Positions 39,062 through 48,058 of a stretch of DNA of 48,638 nt are shown one piece after another. The number at the start of each line of letters is the position of its first letter. Position 1 is the first letter of the stretch. This DNA comes from Lachnospiraceae bacterium (GTDB lineage: Bacteria > Bacillota > Clostridia > Lachnospirales > Lachnospiraceae). The position numbers were made by a program, and so were the translations under genes. The DNA lies in the NCBI GenBank assembly GCA_016282915.1, contig JAEELW010000056.1:1-48638 (forward strand), given 5' to 3'. A model generated the notes under the pieces. It was not told where the DNA came from. It saw only the letters and a program-made list of their open reading frames with translations, and made no database searches.

Positions 39062-40819
39062 TTATTCTTCCCAGCGGTATGCCGTGAATTTCCCCGGCGT
39101 GGCAATGAGTTCCGCCGTATATTCCGTAACGGGGGCGAAATCCTCAAAGAAACGCTTCTCCTGAACCGGAATGCGGCGCCCGCTTGCGGTATCGACGAGG
39201 GCGCTCACCTTTTTGCGGGTATGGAGCGTGACATGCTCCGAATGAAGCTCTGGCTTGACATAGCGGTAAAGGATCATGTTGCCGTCCTCGTAGGTAAAGA
39301 GGGAAAGCTGACGGCCGGAAGCGTAGCTGTCGTTGCCCTCGCTTAAGAGCGAGCGTTTGACGACGTCCAGAACGGCATCCGGGATGCGGTACAGATCTGC
39401 CTCATTCTCTGGCACGGCCAGGATATAAAGCCGTCCTTTGCCATAGCTGCTCCGCAGGAAAAGACCTTCGTGCAGCTCGCCGGCGCCGCCGTTAACGAGC
39501 GCCCAGGAGTCATTAGTGGCATGGCTGATGGCGGGGAAGAGGACCGGAGCCTGCCCGGAGAAGTTTCCGCCGATGTTTCCGGCAAAATCGGAGGTGAGCA
39601 TGTAACGGCTGACCGCGAGCTTTTTATCACTGACACAGCATTCCGTAAGTCCTCTTTTCCGGAGCTCTTCACCGGCTTTTGCCAGGAAACCGCTTGTGAT
39701 CACGGCGTCGCCGCCCTTTCGCACATACTGTTCGAGACGTTCTATGATATCCGCGTCACCGAGCGCTGTCTCCGTGAGCAGCATACTCGGGGCGTCCTCC
39801 GGAAATACGGGCGTGGGCTCCAGCGGAAGACCGCACATGCCGAGGCGCATCTCAAAGTGGTTTTCACCGCCGGAGGCGTGCGGGATATAGACAGGGACGC
39901 CTTTGGCTTTTCCGAAGCCGTCCATCATTTTATCGATCTTTCCGAGCTGCAGTCCCATGGCGCATACAAAAGGATTGTCGATCAGATCGCCCCACATGAA
40001 ATGCATGATCTCCTTTTCCTGTGCAAAGGCGGTAAGATAGGCCTGTTCCAGATAGCGGTCCGCGGACCAGCACTGGTAGGTATCGAACCAGCCGCCGCCG
40101 CAGCGTCCCGGCCAGGCGTTTTCCATGAAGCGCGGAAGCGCATAGCTTAAGTATTCCGGCAGATGCTGGTCCGTATAGGCGGGACTGCGCGTCTCCGTTC
40201 CGATATAGGTGGCGTCAAAGATCCCGTCCTGCAGCTCGGGCAGGTAACCGGTGTGATGGAAGGACTCCCGCCAGTTGGGGTACTTGATGATCATGCGGAC
40301 CTTCGGATTGACGGCCTTTGCGGGCGCCACGATCAGATTCTGCGAAACGTCCTTCATCAGCTCGCGGCGGAATTCCGGCCAGCTGCGGTCGCCCTTCGCT
40401 TCGAGGCAGCGTTCGCAACTGCAGTTCGTAAAGAAGAAATCGTCCAGGATCACTTCATCGAAAATGCCCGCCGTGTATTCGGAGATCTCCTTTACACGCC
40501 TGCGCATCGCAGGATCGGTATAACAGAAGGTGTTGAAGATACGCCGTTTTCCGGCTTCGGCGCCCTCGAAATCATTAATGGTCGTAGTGATACCGCCGGA
40601 GACGCTCACGCCTTTTTCTTCGAGGAAGCTTTTGATCATCAGAAGCTGCTCCTTCGGAATGTCGAGGCCGTCGCGGTGGGTTTCCAGATAGACCTTGTCC
40701 AGGCCGATGTATTTTTCGAGAAAAGCATAGTCTGTCTTAAGACGATCGCGGTCCAGATGATCGGCGACCCAGGCCGGTATATAAACTACGGTTTTGAAGT
40801 TTTTGAAATGCGTGCTCAT
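39062..40819 (-). CDS. TIM-barrel-like enzyme of unknown function, GH42-like layout
   Basis: 585 residues; no named family recognised. The N-terminal two thirds look like a TIM barrel of the glycoside hydrolase type: VVYIPAWVADHLDRDRLKTD, then VILDDFFFTNCSCERCLEAK with acidic residues at a strand end and a C-x-C-x2-C cluster, and IIKYPNWRESFHHTGY. A Rossmann-like middle (DADIIERLEQYVRKGGDAVI) resembles the trimerisation domain of GH42 beta-galactosidases, and a beta-rich C-terminus follows. No signal peptide. Start ATG 40819 has GGGGG five nt upstream. It is divergent from the isomerase/dehydrogenase pair and the two may be co-regulated. A sugar-active enzyme is likely, the reaction is open. 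Confidence 0.6.
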   Translation of the reverse strand: MSTHFKNFKTVVYIPAWVADHLDRDRLKTDYAFLEKYIGLDKVYLETHRDGLDIPKEQLLMIKSFLEEKGVSVSGGITTTINDFEGAEAGKRRIFNTFCYTDPAMRRRVKEISEYTAGIFDEVILDDFFFTNCSCERCLEAKGDRSWPEFRRELMKDVSQNLIVAPAKAVNPKVRMIIKYPNWRESFHHTGYLPELQDGIFDATYIGTETRSPAYTDQHLPEYLSYALPRFMENAWPGRCGGGWFDTYQCWSADRYLEQAYLTAFAQEKEIMHFMWGDLIDNPFVCAMGLQLGKIDKMMDGFGKAKGVPVYIPHASGGENHFEMRLGMCGLPLEPTPVFPEDAPSMLLTETALGDADIIERLEQYVRKGGDAVITSGFLAKAGEELRKRGLTECCVSDKKLAVSRYMLTSDFAGNIGGNFSGQAPVLFPAISHATNDSWALVNGGAGELHEGLFLRSSYGKGRLYILAVPENEADLYRIPDAVLDVVKRSLLSEGNDSYASGRQLSLFTYEDGNMILYRYVKPELHSEHVTLHTRKKVSALVDTASGRRIPVQEKRFFEDFAPVTEYTAELIATPGKFTAYRWEE

Positions 40820-40878
40820 CCCATCCCCCTTAATGCGCGCGCCGTTATACCGGGCGCTGTGATCCTTTTGACGATACG

Positions 40879-41024
40879 TTTATCATTGTATCATGCCCGG
40901 GCGGATATTTCTTCTGTTTTTTGTGAGAAGGGCTTATCATTTTTTGACCCGGGATATCAAAAACTGATAGATAAAGCGTCAACGATTAAGAAGCAGCAAT
41001 GAGCGTGGATGATACAATGATAAA
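40879..41024. repeat. 16-bp exact inverted repeat placed symmetrically between divergent genes
   Basis: TTTATCATTGTATCAT at 40879-40894 is the exact reverse complement of ATGATACAATGATAAA at 41009-41024. Each copy points the same way toward its own gene (60 and 46 bp before the start codons) and contains TACAAT, a possible -10 box, so these may be duplicated promoter elements or regulator sites. Confidence 0.55.
40935..40969. promoter_or_regulatory. Operator-like inverted repeat in the divergent intergenic region
   Basis: TATCATTTTTTGA (40935-40947) and TCAAAAACTGATA (40957-40969) match at 12 of 13 positions around a CCCGGG-containing centre. TTGACC at 40944-40949 lies on its left arm. It sits midway between the divergent genes at 39062-40819 and 41070, where a shared regulator would bind. 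Confidence 0.55.
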
Positions 41025-41069
41025 GTGGTCATTTTTATACAGCGGAGCAGGGAAAGGAGAGGATATGCC

Positions 41070-41903
41070 ATGCGACTGGGAACATCGTCAGCGTTAACGC
41101 ACGGCTCGCCCGAAGAGTGGGCGGAAAAGCAGCGCAGCCTGGGCTGTGCGGCCGTGGTCTTTCCGGTACAGAGCGATGAGCCGGAGAAAAAGATCATCGC
41201 ATACAAAGAAGCGGCGGAAAAGGCCGGCCTGATGATCGCCGAGGTGGGGATCTGGAGGAACGCGATGGCGGCCGACAGCGAAAAACGGCGGGAAAACAGG
41301 GATTACTGCGTGGAGCAGCTGCGTCTGGCCGATTTTCTGCATGCCCGCTGCGCCGTCAATGTCGCCGGGGCTTTCGGAGAGATCTGGGACGGCGGCTACC
41401 GGGAAAACTACAGCGAAGAAGCGTGGAAAGAGACTATAGCGATGGTCCGCGAGATCATAGACCGGGCAGAGGTAAAGAATACGTATTTTACGCTGGAACC
41501 CATGCCCTGGATGATCCCCACGGGGCCGGAGGAGTATCTGAAGCTGATCGATGCGGTGGAACGGGACCGCTTCGCCGTACACATGGATATCATCAATATG
41601 ATCAGCTCGGCAGAACGCTATTTTCATCCGGAGGAGTTTGTCGATGAATGCGCGGAGCTTTTAGGGAAGAGGATACGGAGCTGCCATATCAAGGACGTCC
41701 ATCTCGACCGGCGCTACACCCTGCGGCTGGAGGAATGCGGGCCGGGAGACGGAGAGTTTCCGCTGCGTTACTATGCGGAACGCATGCACGGGATCGACCC
41801 GGAGATGCCGCTCATACTGGAACACCTGTCAACGGATGAGGAATATCTCAAATACACAGCATATCTGAAGGAGGTCCTGAATGGATTATACAAGATGCTC
41901 TGA
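41070..41903 (+). CDS. Sugar phosphate isomerase/epimerase-like TIM-barrel protein
   Basis: 277 residues from ATG 41070 with GGAGAGG seven nt upstream; the longer frame lacks a good site. AP endonuclease family 2 / xylose isomerase-like barrel: MRLGTSSALTHGSP, GLMIAEVGIWRN, TYFTLEPMPW (metal Glu), FAVHMDIINM (metal Asp/His) and IRSCHIKDVH, LILEHLST (last metal Glu). These proteins isomerise or epimerise keto-sugars, or act on inositol derivatives, with Mn2+. The end overlaps the next gene by 23 bp, so both are translated from one message. Confidence 0.85.
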   Translation: MRLGTSSALTHGSPEEWAEKQRSLGCAAVVFPVQSDEPEKKIIAYKEAAEKAGLMIAEVGIWRNAMAADSEKRRENRDYCVEQLRLADFLHARCAVNVAGAFGEIWDGGYRENYSEEAWKETIAMVREIIDRAEVKNTYFTLEPMPWMIPTGPEEYLKLIDAVERDRFAVHMDIINMISSAERYFHPEEFVDECAELLGKRIRSCHIKDVHLDRRYTLRLEECGPGDGEFPLRYYAERMHGIDPEMPLILEHLSTDEEYLKYTAYLKEVLNGLYKML

Positions 41904-42792
41904 TGCAAATGTGATCACCGCCCGCTATATGGATTCCATCCTGATCGGGGAGCGGCTCATCGATTCCGTAAAGGCGGATACGGAATGTGAATTCCTGGGA
42001 GAACGCTTTGCCATGCCTGTGATGACGCCGGCGTTTTCCCATCTGGGTGTGATGAACGGCAGAGAGGCGACCGGACTGGAGGAGTACTCCCTGGCTGCGA
42101 AGGAGTGCAATATCCTGAATTTCTGCGGCATGATGGAAAATGACATGTTTGAAAAGATCATAGCGACCGGAGCAAAGACCGTCCGTATCGTCAAGCCTTA
42201 TGCGGATAACGGAAAGGTTCGGGACCAGCTTGCCTTTGCCGAAGCTGCCGGCGCCTTCGGCGTGGGTATGGATATCGATCATATCTTCGGGGACAACGGC
42301 TATGATATCGTGGTCGGCGAGGAGATGGCCGCACAGACGACGGACATGCTGCGCTCCTATGTGGAAGCGACAAAGCTTCCCTTTGTGGTAAAGGGCGTGC
42401 TGGGGGTGGAAGATGCGTTGAAATGTGCGGAGATCGGCGCTAAAGCCATCATCGTCAGCCATCATCACGGACGCCTCCCTTATGCGGTACCGCCCCTGAT
42501 GGTGCTTCCGAAGATCAGAAAGGCGCTGGAAGGAAAGAACGTGCAGATCATCGTGGACTGCGGCATCGCAAGCGGCGCGGATGTATATAAGGCGCTTGCC
42601 CTGGGGGCGGATGCGGCGGCCGTCGGCAGATCGATGCTCCCGCATCTGGAGCGTGACGGCGTGGAGGGCGTAAAGGCGTTCCTGGCTTCGGTGGGAAGAG
42701 AGCTGCGCTTTATCATGAGCGCCACCGGCTTTGCACGCGTGGAGGAGATCGACGATACGGCGCTGGTTGTAAACGGAGCCTCTTTTTGTTAA
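41881..42792 (+). CDS. FMN-dependent alpha-hydroxy acid dehydrogenase-like protein
   Basis: 303 residues, shorter than the usual 350-380 of lactate and glycolate oxidases. The active-site segment VKGVLGVEDALKCAEIGAKAIIVSHHHGRLP corresponds to KGV(L)..ED...GADGI.VSNHGGRQ of that family, with HHH replacing NHG; the base His is kept. IVDCGIASGADVYKALALGADAAAVGRSML is the phosphate-binding end of the FMN site. It starts inside the isomerase gene, with GGAGG upstream. It probably oxidises an alpha-hydroxy acid or a sugar-derived acid, and together with the isomerase may form a short catabolic path. The substrate is not readable. Confidence 0.82.
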   Translation: MDYTRCSDANVITARYMDSILIGERLIDSVKADTECEFLGERFAMPVMTPAFSHLGVMNGREATGLEEYSLAAKECNILNFCGMMENDMFEKIIATGAKTVRIVKPYADNGKVRDQLAFAEAAGAFGVGMDIDHIFGDNGYDIVVGEEMAAQTTDMLRSYVEATKLPFVVKGVLGVEDALKCAEIGAKAIIVSHHHGRLPYAVPPLMVLPKIRKALEGKNVQIIVDCGIASGADVYKALALGADAAAVGRSMLPHLERDGVEGVKAFLASVGRELRFIMSATGFARVEEIDDTALVVNGASFC

Positions 42793-42803
42793 AATGATGG
42801 ATC

Positions 42804-45686
42804 ATGAAGGAACAAAAGCTTTCAAAACGTGTGATAAATGAACTGGCCGCCGTATCGGTGGACGTGAAGGATGTGCTCTGCAGCGCCCCCTTCGACCTTT
42901 CCCTTGAGTGTGAATATATCTCGGGGACCATGTTCCTGACCGGCGGGCTTCTCGGTTTCTGCACCGTGAAGCTGCCGAAGGATCATGTGTGGTATTTCCG
43001 CGGGACAAAGACGCAGGATCTCGCGGAGGAGGATGAAGACGGCGAAGCGGAAGTGAAGCTCTACGATCTGAAGAAGCTCGCTCATGTTCATCTGCAGCGC
43101 CATATCAGTGCCAATGTCCTGACGGCGGAGTATGACGGGGAAAAGACCGAACTGGCAGCGCTCACGAACAGCTGCGCCGAAGCGGTGCTGTTTTTTATAC
43201 GTCAGATAAAGAACGTACAGAACGGTCAGGGCGTGGACGAAGAGGTGATCCAGAAGGAAGAGGAAGAAGAGGAGAATCTCTACTGTCCGATCTGCGGCAC
43301 CATGTATCCGGATCCGGCCAAGAAGGTCTGCCCCAAATGTACGAACAAGAGGACGATCTTCGGAAGGACGCTGCGGTATTTCTTCCGGTATAAGGTGACC
43401 ATCCTTTTCCTTTTTCTGTGCTACGGCGTATTCGCGCTGATCAATATCGCATGGCCCTATCTGAGCGGCAAGATGCTCTACGACCATGTGCTGGCAAAGG
43501 ATGAGGATTTCCTGGCTGCCTACGGACTGGGCGGACAGTATACGCTCGCCCTGCTCATCCTCGTGCTGATGATGCTCGGCTGCCGCGTGCTCCAGCATCT
43601 GACGGACGGCGTGCAGATGGCGCTGATGGCGAAGGTCGCGACTTCCACGGTGAGGGATATCAAGAGCGACGTTTTTTCATCCATGAGCCGTCTATCCCTG
43701 AATTTCTTTACGAGTAAACAGACGGGCGGACTGATGACGAGGGTAGTCAGTGACGCCAACCGCGTGACGGAATTCTTTATCGACGGTCTGCCTTCGGTCT
43801 TTATCCAGGGCATGACCATCATCATTACCTTTGTGGTCATGTACCGTCTGAACTGGCAGATGGCGCTGATCGCCTGTATCCTGCTGCCCCTGCTGGTATT
43901 CATGACGGTAAAGCTGCGGCCGGGGCTCTGGCATCTGGCCGGGAAGCGGCACCGTGCGGAAAAAGCCGTGAGCGGAAAGGCGAACGACAACCTTACCGGA
44001 GCCAGGGTGGTCAAGGCCTTCGGCCAGCAGGACGCCGAGATCGAGAAATTCGAGCGGCCGAACCGGAAGCTCTGCGAGGCAGAGGTGGATATCGTAAAAC
44101 TCCGCAACCGCTTTACGATACTTTACAATCTTGTGCAGGAAGTATCCAGCATCTGGATCTGGATCATCGGCGTGTTCTTCGTGCTGAAGACGAAGCAGAT
44201 CGAGCTGGGCGTGCTCCTGACCTTTGTCGGCTATGTAGCGCAGCTCAACGGGCCGATGAATTTCTTCTCCAGGGTGTTCCGCATGTGGTCGGACAGCATC
44301 AACGCGGCGCAGCGCCTGTTCGAGATCATCGATTCCATCCCCGATATAAAGGAGAGTGAAAAGCCGGTCCGGATGGAGGAATGCCGCGGCGAGATCGAGC
44401 TGGATAACGTAAGCTTCGGATATTCACGGAGCAAACCCGTTCTGAAGAATATCGGTCTTAAGGTAAAGTCCGGGGAACTGCTGGGGATCGTGGGACGATC
44501 CGGCGCCGGCAAATCGACGCTGGTCAACGTGATCTCGCGTCTCTATGACATACAGGAGGGAACGATAAAGATCGACGGCGTCGATATACGGGAGCTGTCC
44601 CTGGCAGACCTCAGACGGAATGTGGCGATGGTCTCGCAGGATACTTACGTCTTTATGGGGAGCGTGGCGATGAACATCGCCTACGGCCGTGACGGCGCTT
44701 CCAATGCCGAGATCATACGCGCAGCCAAGCTGGCCAGCGCCCACGATTTCATCTCCCGTATGCCCGACGGCTACGATACCATCATAGGCGCCTCCGGAAA
44801 GGATCTGTCCGGCGGCGAGAAGCAGAGGGTTTCCATCGCGCGTGCGATCCTTGCGGATCCGGGGATACTGATCCTCGACGAAGCGACGGCCAGCGTGGAT
44901 ACGGAGACGGAAAAAGCGATACAGAGGTCGCTCTCCTATCTGGTACAGGGCAGGACGACGCTGTCCATCGCGCACCGGCTTTCCACACTGCGTGACGCGG
45001 ACCGGCTGATCGTGATCGAAAAGGGACGTATCGCGGAGGAAGGAACGGCGGAGGAACTCGACCGTCTGGAAGACGGGATCTATCATAAACTGTCACGCCT
45101 GCAGGTGACGGGACATGCTTTGGATGTGGAGGGAGCGGATATGGAAGAGATGAATGAAAACGGGCTCGATTATTATGAAAGGGAAGCCGAGCAGATGACG
45201 GAGCTGTATTACCTCACGCCCGAAGACCGCTTCGAACGGACGGAAGGCGGTTTCGTAAATCTGTACTGTAAGGGCGAGCTTCACAAGAGCGTAAAGGTGG
45301 TGCGCCTCTTCCCCTTCACGGATGCGGATAAATATATCTCGATCCGCGAAGGAGACGAGAAAGGGAGGGAGATCGGCATCATCGAGGATATCACGGTCCT
45401 GTCCGCGGAGACGCAGAAGATCCTGAAGGAACAGCTGGCCCTGAACTATTTTACTCCCGTGATACAGAAGATATACAGCATCAAGGACGAGCTGGGCTAC
45501 GCTTATTTCCATGTGCTGACGGATAAAGGCGAGTGCAGGTTCGCGATCAATATGGCTTCCAACGCGGTAACGAAGCTTTCGGACGACCGTCTGATCATCA
45601 CGGACCTGGATGAGAACCGTTTTGAAGTGCGCGATGTGGCGGCGCTGACCATGAAAGAAAAACGCAAGCTGGATCTGTTCCTGTAA
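42804..45686 (+). CDS. ABC exporter with PH-like domain, zinc ribbon and C-terminal DUF1854
   Basis: 960 residues. Order: a beta-rich PH/GRAM-like domain (about 10-140), an acidic linker (EEEEEE), a four-Cys zinc ribbon CPICG-CPKC (C161, C164, C176, C179), a type I exporter membrane domain with six helices (about 195-510), an ATPase domain (about 535-775) with Walker A GRSGAGKST, signature LSGGEKQRVS and Walker B LILDEATASVD, then residues about 815-958 matching DUF1854 (ELYYLTPEDRFERTEGGF). Half-transporters of this type pair with a partner; the next gene is the obvious one. Exported substrate unknown. The intact ATPase motifs suggest it is active. Confidence 0.88.
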   Translation: MKEQKLSKRVINELAAVSVDVKDVLCSAPFDLSLECEYISGTMFLTGGLLGFCTVKLPKDHVWYFRGTKTQDLAEEDEDGEAEVKLYDLKKLAHVHLQRHISANVLTAEYDGEKTELAALTNSCAEAVLFFIRQIKNVQNGQGVDEEVIQKEEEEEENLYCPICGTMYPDPAKKVCPKCTNKRTIFGRTLRYFFRYKVTILFLFLCYGVFALINIAWPYLSGKMLYDHVLAKDEDFLAAYGLGGQYTLALLILVLMMLGCRVLQHLTDGVQMALMAKVATSTVRDIKSDVFSSMSRLSLNFFTSKQTGGLMTRVVSDANRVTEFFIDGLPSVFIQGMTIIITFVVMYRLNWQMALIACILLPLLVFMTVKLRPGLWHLAGKRHRAEKAVSGKANDNLTGARVVKAFGQQDAEIEKFERPNRKLCEAEVDIVKLRNRFTILYNLVQEVSSIWIWIIGVFFVLKTKQIELGVLLTFVGYVAQLNGPMNFFSRVFRMWSDSINAAQRLFEIIDSIPDIKESEKPVRMEECRGEIELDNVSFGYSRSKPVLKNIGLKVKSGELLGIVGRSGAGKSTLVNVISRLYDIQEGTIKIDGVDIRELSLADLRRNVAMVSQDTYVFMGSVAMNIAYGRDGASNAEIIRAAKLASAHDFISRMPDGYDTIIGASGKDLSGGEKQRVSIARAILADPGILILDEATASVDTETEKAIQRSLSYLVQGRTTLSIAHRLSTLRDADRLIVIEKGRIAEEGTAEELDRLEDGIYHKLSRLQVTGHALDVEGADMEEMNENGLDYYEREAEQMTELYYLTPEDRFERTEGGFVNLYCKGELHKSVKVVRLFPFTDADKYISIREGDEKGREIGIIEDITVLSAETQKILKEQLALNYFTPVIQKIYSIKDELGYAYFHVLTDKGECRFAINMASNAVTKLSDDRLIITDLDENRFEVRDVAALTMKEKRKLDLFL

Positions 45687-45703
45687 GGCGGAAAGGAAAA
45701 GAC

Positions 45704-47869
45704 GTGATCCTACAGTATACGATACCGCAAAAGATAAAGGAACTCATCGCCCTTTCGGAAAACGAAAGGATCTATTACGCCGTGCCTTTTGATATCGGCA
45801 GCGAAGGAGAGTGGCTGAAAGGCTCCTATCTCGTCGTGACTACCGCGAGGGTGATCGTTCTGAAGGAAGGAACGGTCGGAGAGGTCTATTCGATCGGCGA
45901 CTGCACGGCGGCAAAGGCGAACCCGCGGGTTGGCGGAGGGCTTCTGACCCTCACACATAAGGGTGTGGAAAAGATCGTCGTTCATTATTCGGCAAAGCAT
46001 CTTTCGCGTTACGCCTATATCGCCAGAGGGATCAACATCCTGATCTCGGGCCGTTTTGAGGAAGTGGAGAGCAGGGAATACGAAAAGACCTGTCCGGTCT
46101 GCGGCTGCGCGATCCCCGGAACAAAGAACTGTCCGAAATGTTCGAAGGAAGGCGGATTTTTCCGCTCCTTTACCAAAATGGCAAAGCCCTATAAAAAGGA
46201 CTTCTTCGGGATCTTTATCCTGATGATCCTTGCGGCAGTGACGACGCTTCTGAACCCGGAGCTGCAGAAGTACCTGATCAACGACGTGCTCAAGGGAGAC
46301 GGCGGCATGAAAAAGGCCCTGGTCTTCCTTGCGCTGATGTTTTCCTTAAGCGTCGGCATCGTTATCGTCAATATCTTAAAGAGCAATGCTTCGGCAAAGC
46401 TGGGGGCAAAGATCTCGGCGGATCTGCGTTCAAAGCTTTTCCGCAAATATCAGGAGCTGCCTATCAGCTTTATCAACGACCGGCGTCCCGGCGAGCTGCT
46501 CAACCGCATCACCGGGGATACCATGTATATCCGCATGTTCATGGAAGACGTGTTCTGCAATCTTTTTGCGGTACTCTTCATTTTTATCTGGGATGTGATC
46601 TTTATGATGGTGCTGAACATACGGCTGTCGCTGATCACCTTCCTCTTTATCCCGCTGGCGGTCTTTCTGACCATGGCCTTTCGCAAAACGGTGAACCGGA
46701 TCTTCCGTCTGCAGTTCCGCAAAAACGACGATGTATCCAGCGATCTGCAGGATGTGATCTCGGGTATGCGCGTGGTAAAGACCTACGGAAAGGAAAAGAC
46801 CGAGGCAGAGCGCTTTAAGGTCCTCTCGGCGGATTATGCCAGGATACAGCGCAGGAACGAGACCTTCTGGGCCTGCTTTTCGCCGCTCCTTCAGCTGATC
46901 ATGGGACTGGGCGTACTGGCCGTGGTCCTTTTCGGAGGTAAGGACGTGCTGGCCGGAGAAATGTCCCCCGGCGAGCTGTACCAGTTCATTACCTATACCT
47001 CGCTGCTTTTCCAGTACATCTCCTGGATGAACCGCCTGCCGCTGCAGCTCGCCCAGCTTTCCGCCTGCCTGGACCGCGTGAACGACATTCTGGACCAGGA
47101 TGTGCAGGAACAGGACGAAAATGCGGTCGAAGATATGCGCATCAAAGGCGAGATCACATTTGAACATGCGACTTTCGGATACAAATCCTATCAGCCCATA
47201 CTGGAGGACATCAACGTGACGGTAAAGCCGGGTGAGATGATCGGTATCGTCGGTGCCTCGGGTGCCGGGAAATCGACGCTGATCAACCTTCTGATGGGTC
47301 TTTATGAAGTGGATGACGGAAGGCTGCTCGTTGACGGACGCGATGCAAAGACGATAGGGAAGAACTGTTACCATTCCCAGATCGGCGTGGTGCTGCAGGA
47401 GACCTTCCTTTTCTCGGGAACGATACTCGAGAATATCCGTTTCTCCAAGCCGGATGCGACTTACGAAGAGGTCATCCGGGCGGCCAAAATGGCCAACGCC
47501 CATGATTTCATCAGTGAAACGCCGAACGGTTATAATACCTATGTGGGAGAGAAGGGCTATTCACTTTCCGGCGGCGAGCGACAGCGTATCGCCATCGCAA
47601 GGGCGATACTGACCGATCCCAGGCTGCTGATCCTGGATGAGGCCACAGCCAGCCTGGATACGGAGAGCGAATACATGATACAGAAAGCGCTGGCGCGTCT
47701 TACGGACGGCAAGACGACCTTTGCGATCGCACACCGCCTGTCCACGCTCAAAAACGCGGACCGTATCATGGTCATCGACCGGCATCATATCGCCGAGATC
47801 GGATCCCATGAGGAGCTGCTGGCAAAGAAAGGGATCTATTACCGCCTGCAGATGGCGCAGAGCAGCTGA
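45704..47869 (+). CDS. ABC exporter partner with PH-like domain and zinc ribbon
   Basis: 721 residues starting at GTG 45704, with GAAAGGA seven nt upstream. A PH/GRAM-like N-terminus (about 10-120: GSYLVVTTARVIVLKEGTVGEVYSI) and a zinc ribbon CPVCG-CPKC (C130, C133, C143, C146) precede the six-helix exporter domain (about 155-465) and the ATPase domain: Walker A GASGAGKST at about 515-523, signature LSGGERQRIA, Walker B LLILDEATASLD. It lies 17 bp after its paralogue and almost certainly forms a heterodimer with it. No DUF1854 here. Substrate unknown. Confidence 0.88.
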   Translation: MILQYTIPQKIKELIALSENERIYYAVPFDIGSEGEWLKGSYLVVTTARVIVLKEGTVGEVYSIGDCTAAKANPRVGGGLLTLTHKGVEKIVVHYSAKHLSRYAYIARGINILISGRFEEVESREYEKTCPVCGCAIPGTKNCPKCSKEGGFFRSFTKMAKPYKKDFFGIFILMILAAVTTLLNPELQKYLINDVLKGDGGMKKALVFLALMFSLSVGIVIVNILKSNASAKLGAKISADLRSKLFRKYQELPISFINDRRPGELLNRITGDTMYIRMFMEDVFCNLFAVLFIFIWDVIFMMVLNIRLSLITFLFIPLAVFLTMAFRKTVNRIFRLQFRKNDDVSSDLQDVISGMRVVKTYGKEKTEAERFKVLSADYARIQRRNETFWACFSPLLQLIMGLGVLAVVLFGGKDVLAGEMSPGELYQFITYTSLLFQYISWMNRLPLQLAQLSACLDRVNDILDQDVQEQDENAVEDMRIKGEITFEHATFGYKSYQPILEDINVTVKPGEMIGIVGASGAGKSTLINLLMGLYEVDDGRLLVDGRDAKTIGKNCYHSQIGVVLQETFLFSGTILENIRFSKPDATYEEVIRAAKMANAHDFISETPNGYNTYVGEKGYSLSGGERQRIAIARAILTDPRLLILDEATASLDTESEYMIQKALARLTDGKTTFAIAHRLSTLKNADRIMVIDRHHIAEIGSHEELLAKKGIYYRLQMAQSS

Positions 47870-48058
47870 AGAAAGGGACTTTTCATGAAATGAAAAAAGC
47901 CCCGACTGTCTTGTGTTCACAGCGCATCATCTATGTTTGGAACCGGACACAGACAAACGGCTTGCGCCGTCTCTTGCGAAGAATCGGGACCCGGAAATGA
48001 TTATAGCGCAGCAGGCCGGGCGTTGCAAGTGCGGGAAGGAAATGGAGGATCATTCATA

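Noticed and set aside
47870-47915. Terminator after the second ABC exporter
   Set aside because: GGGACTTTTCAT...ATGAAAAAAG forms a stem, but no T-run follows on the plus strand, so it was not listed as a feature.
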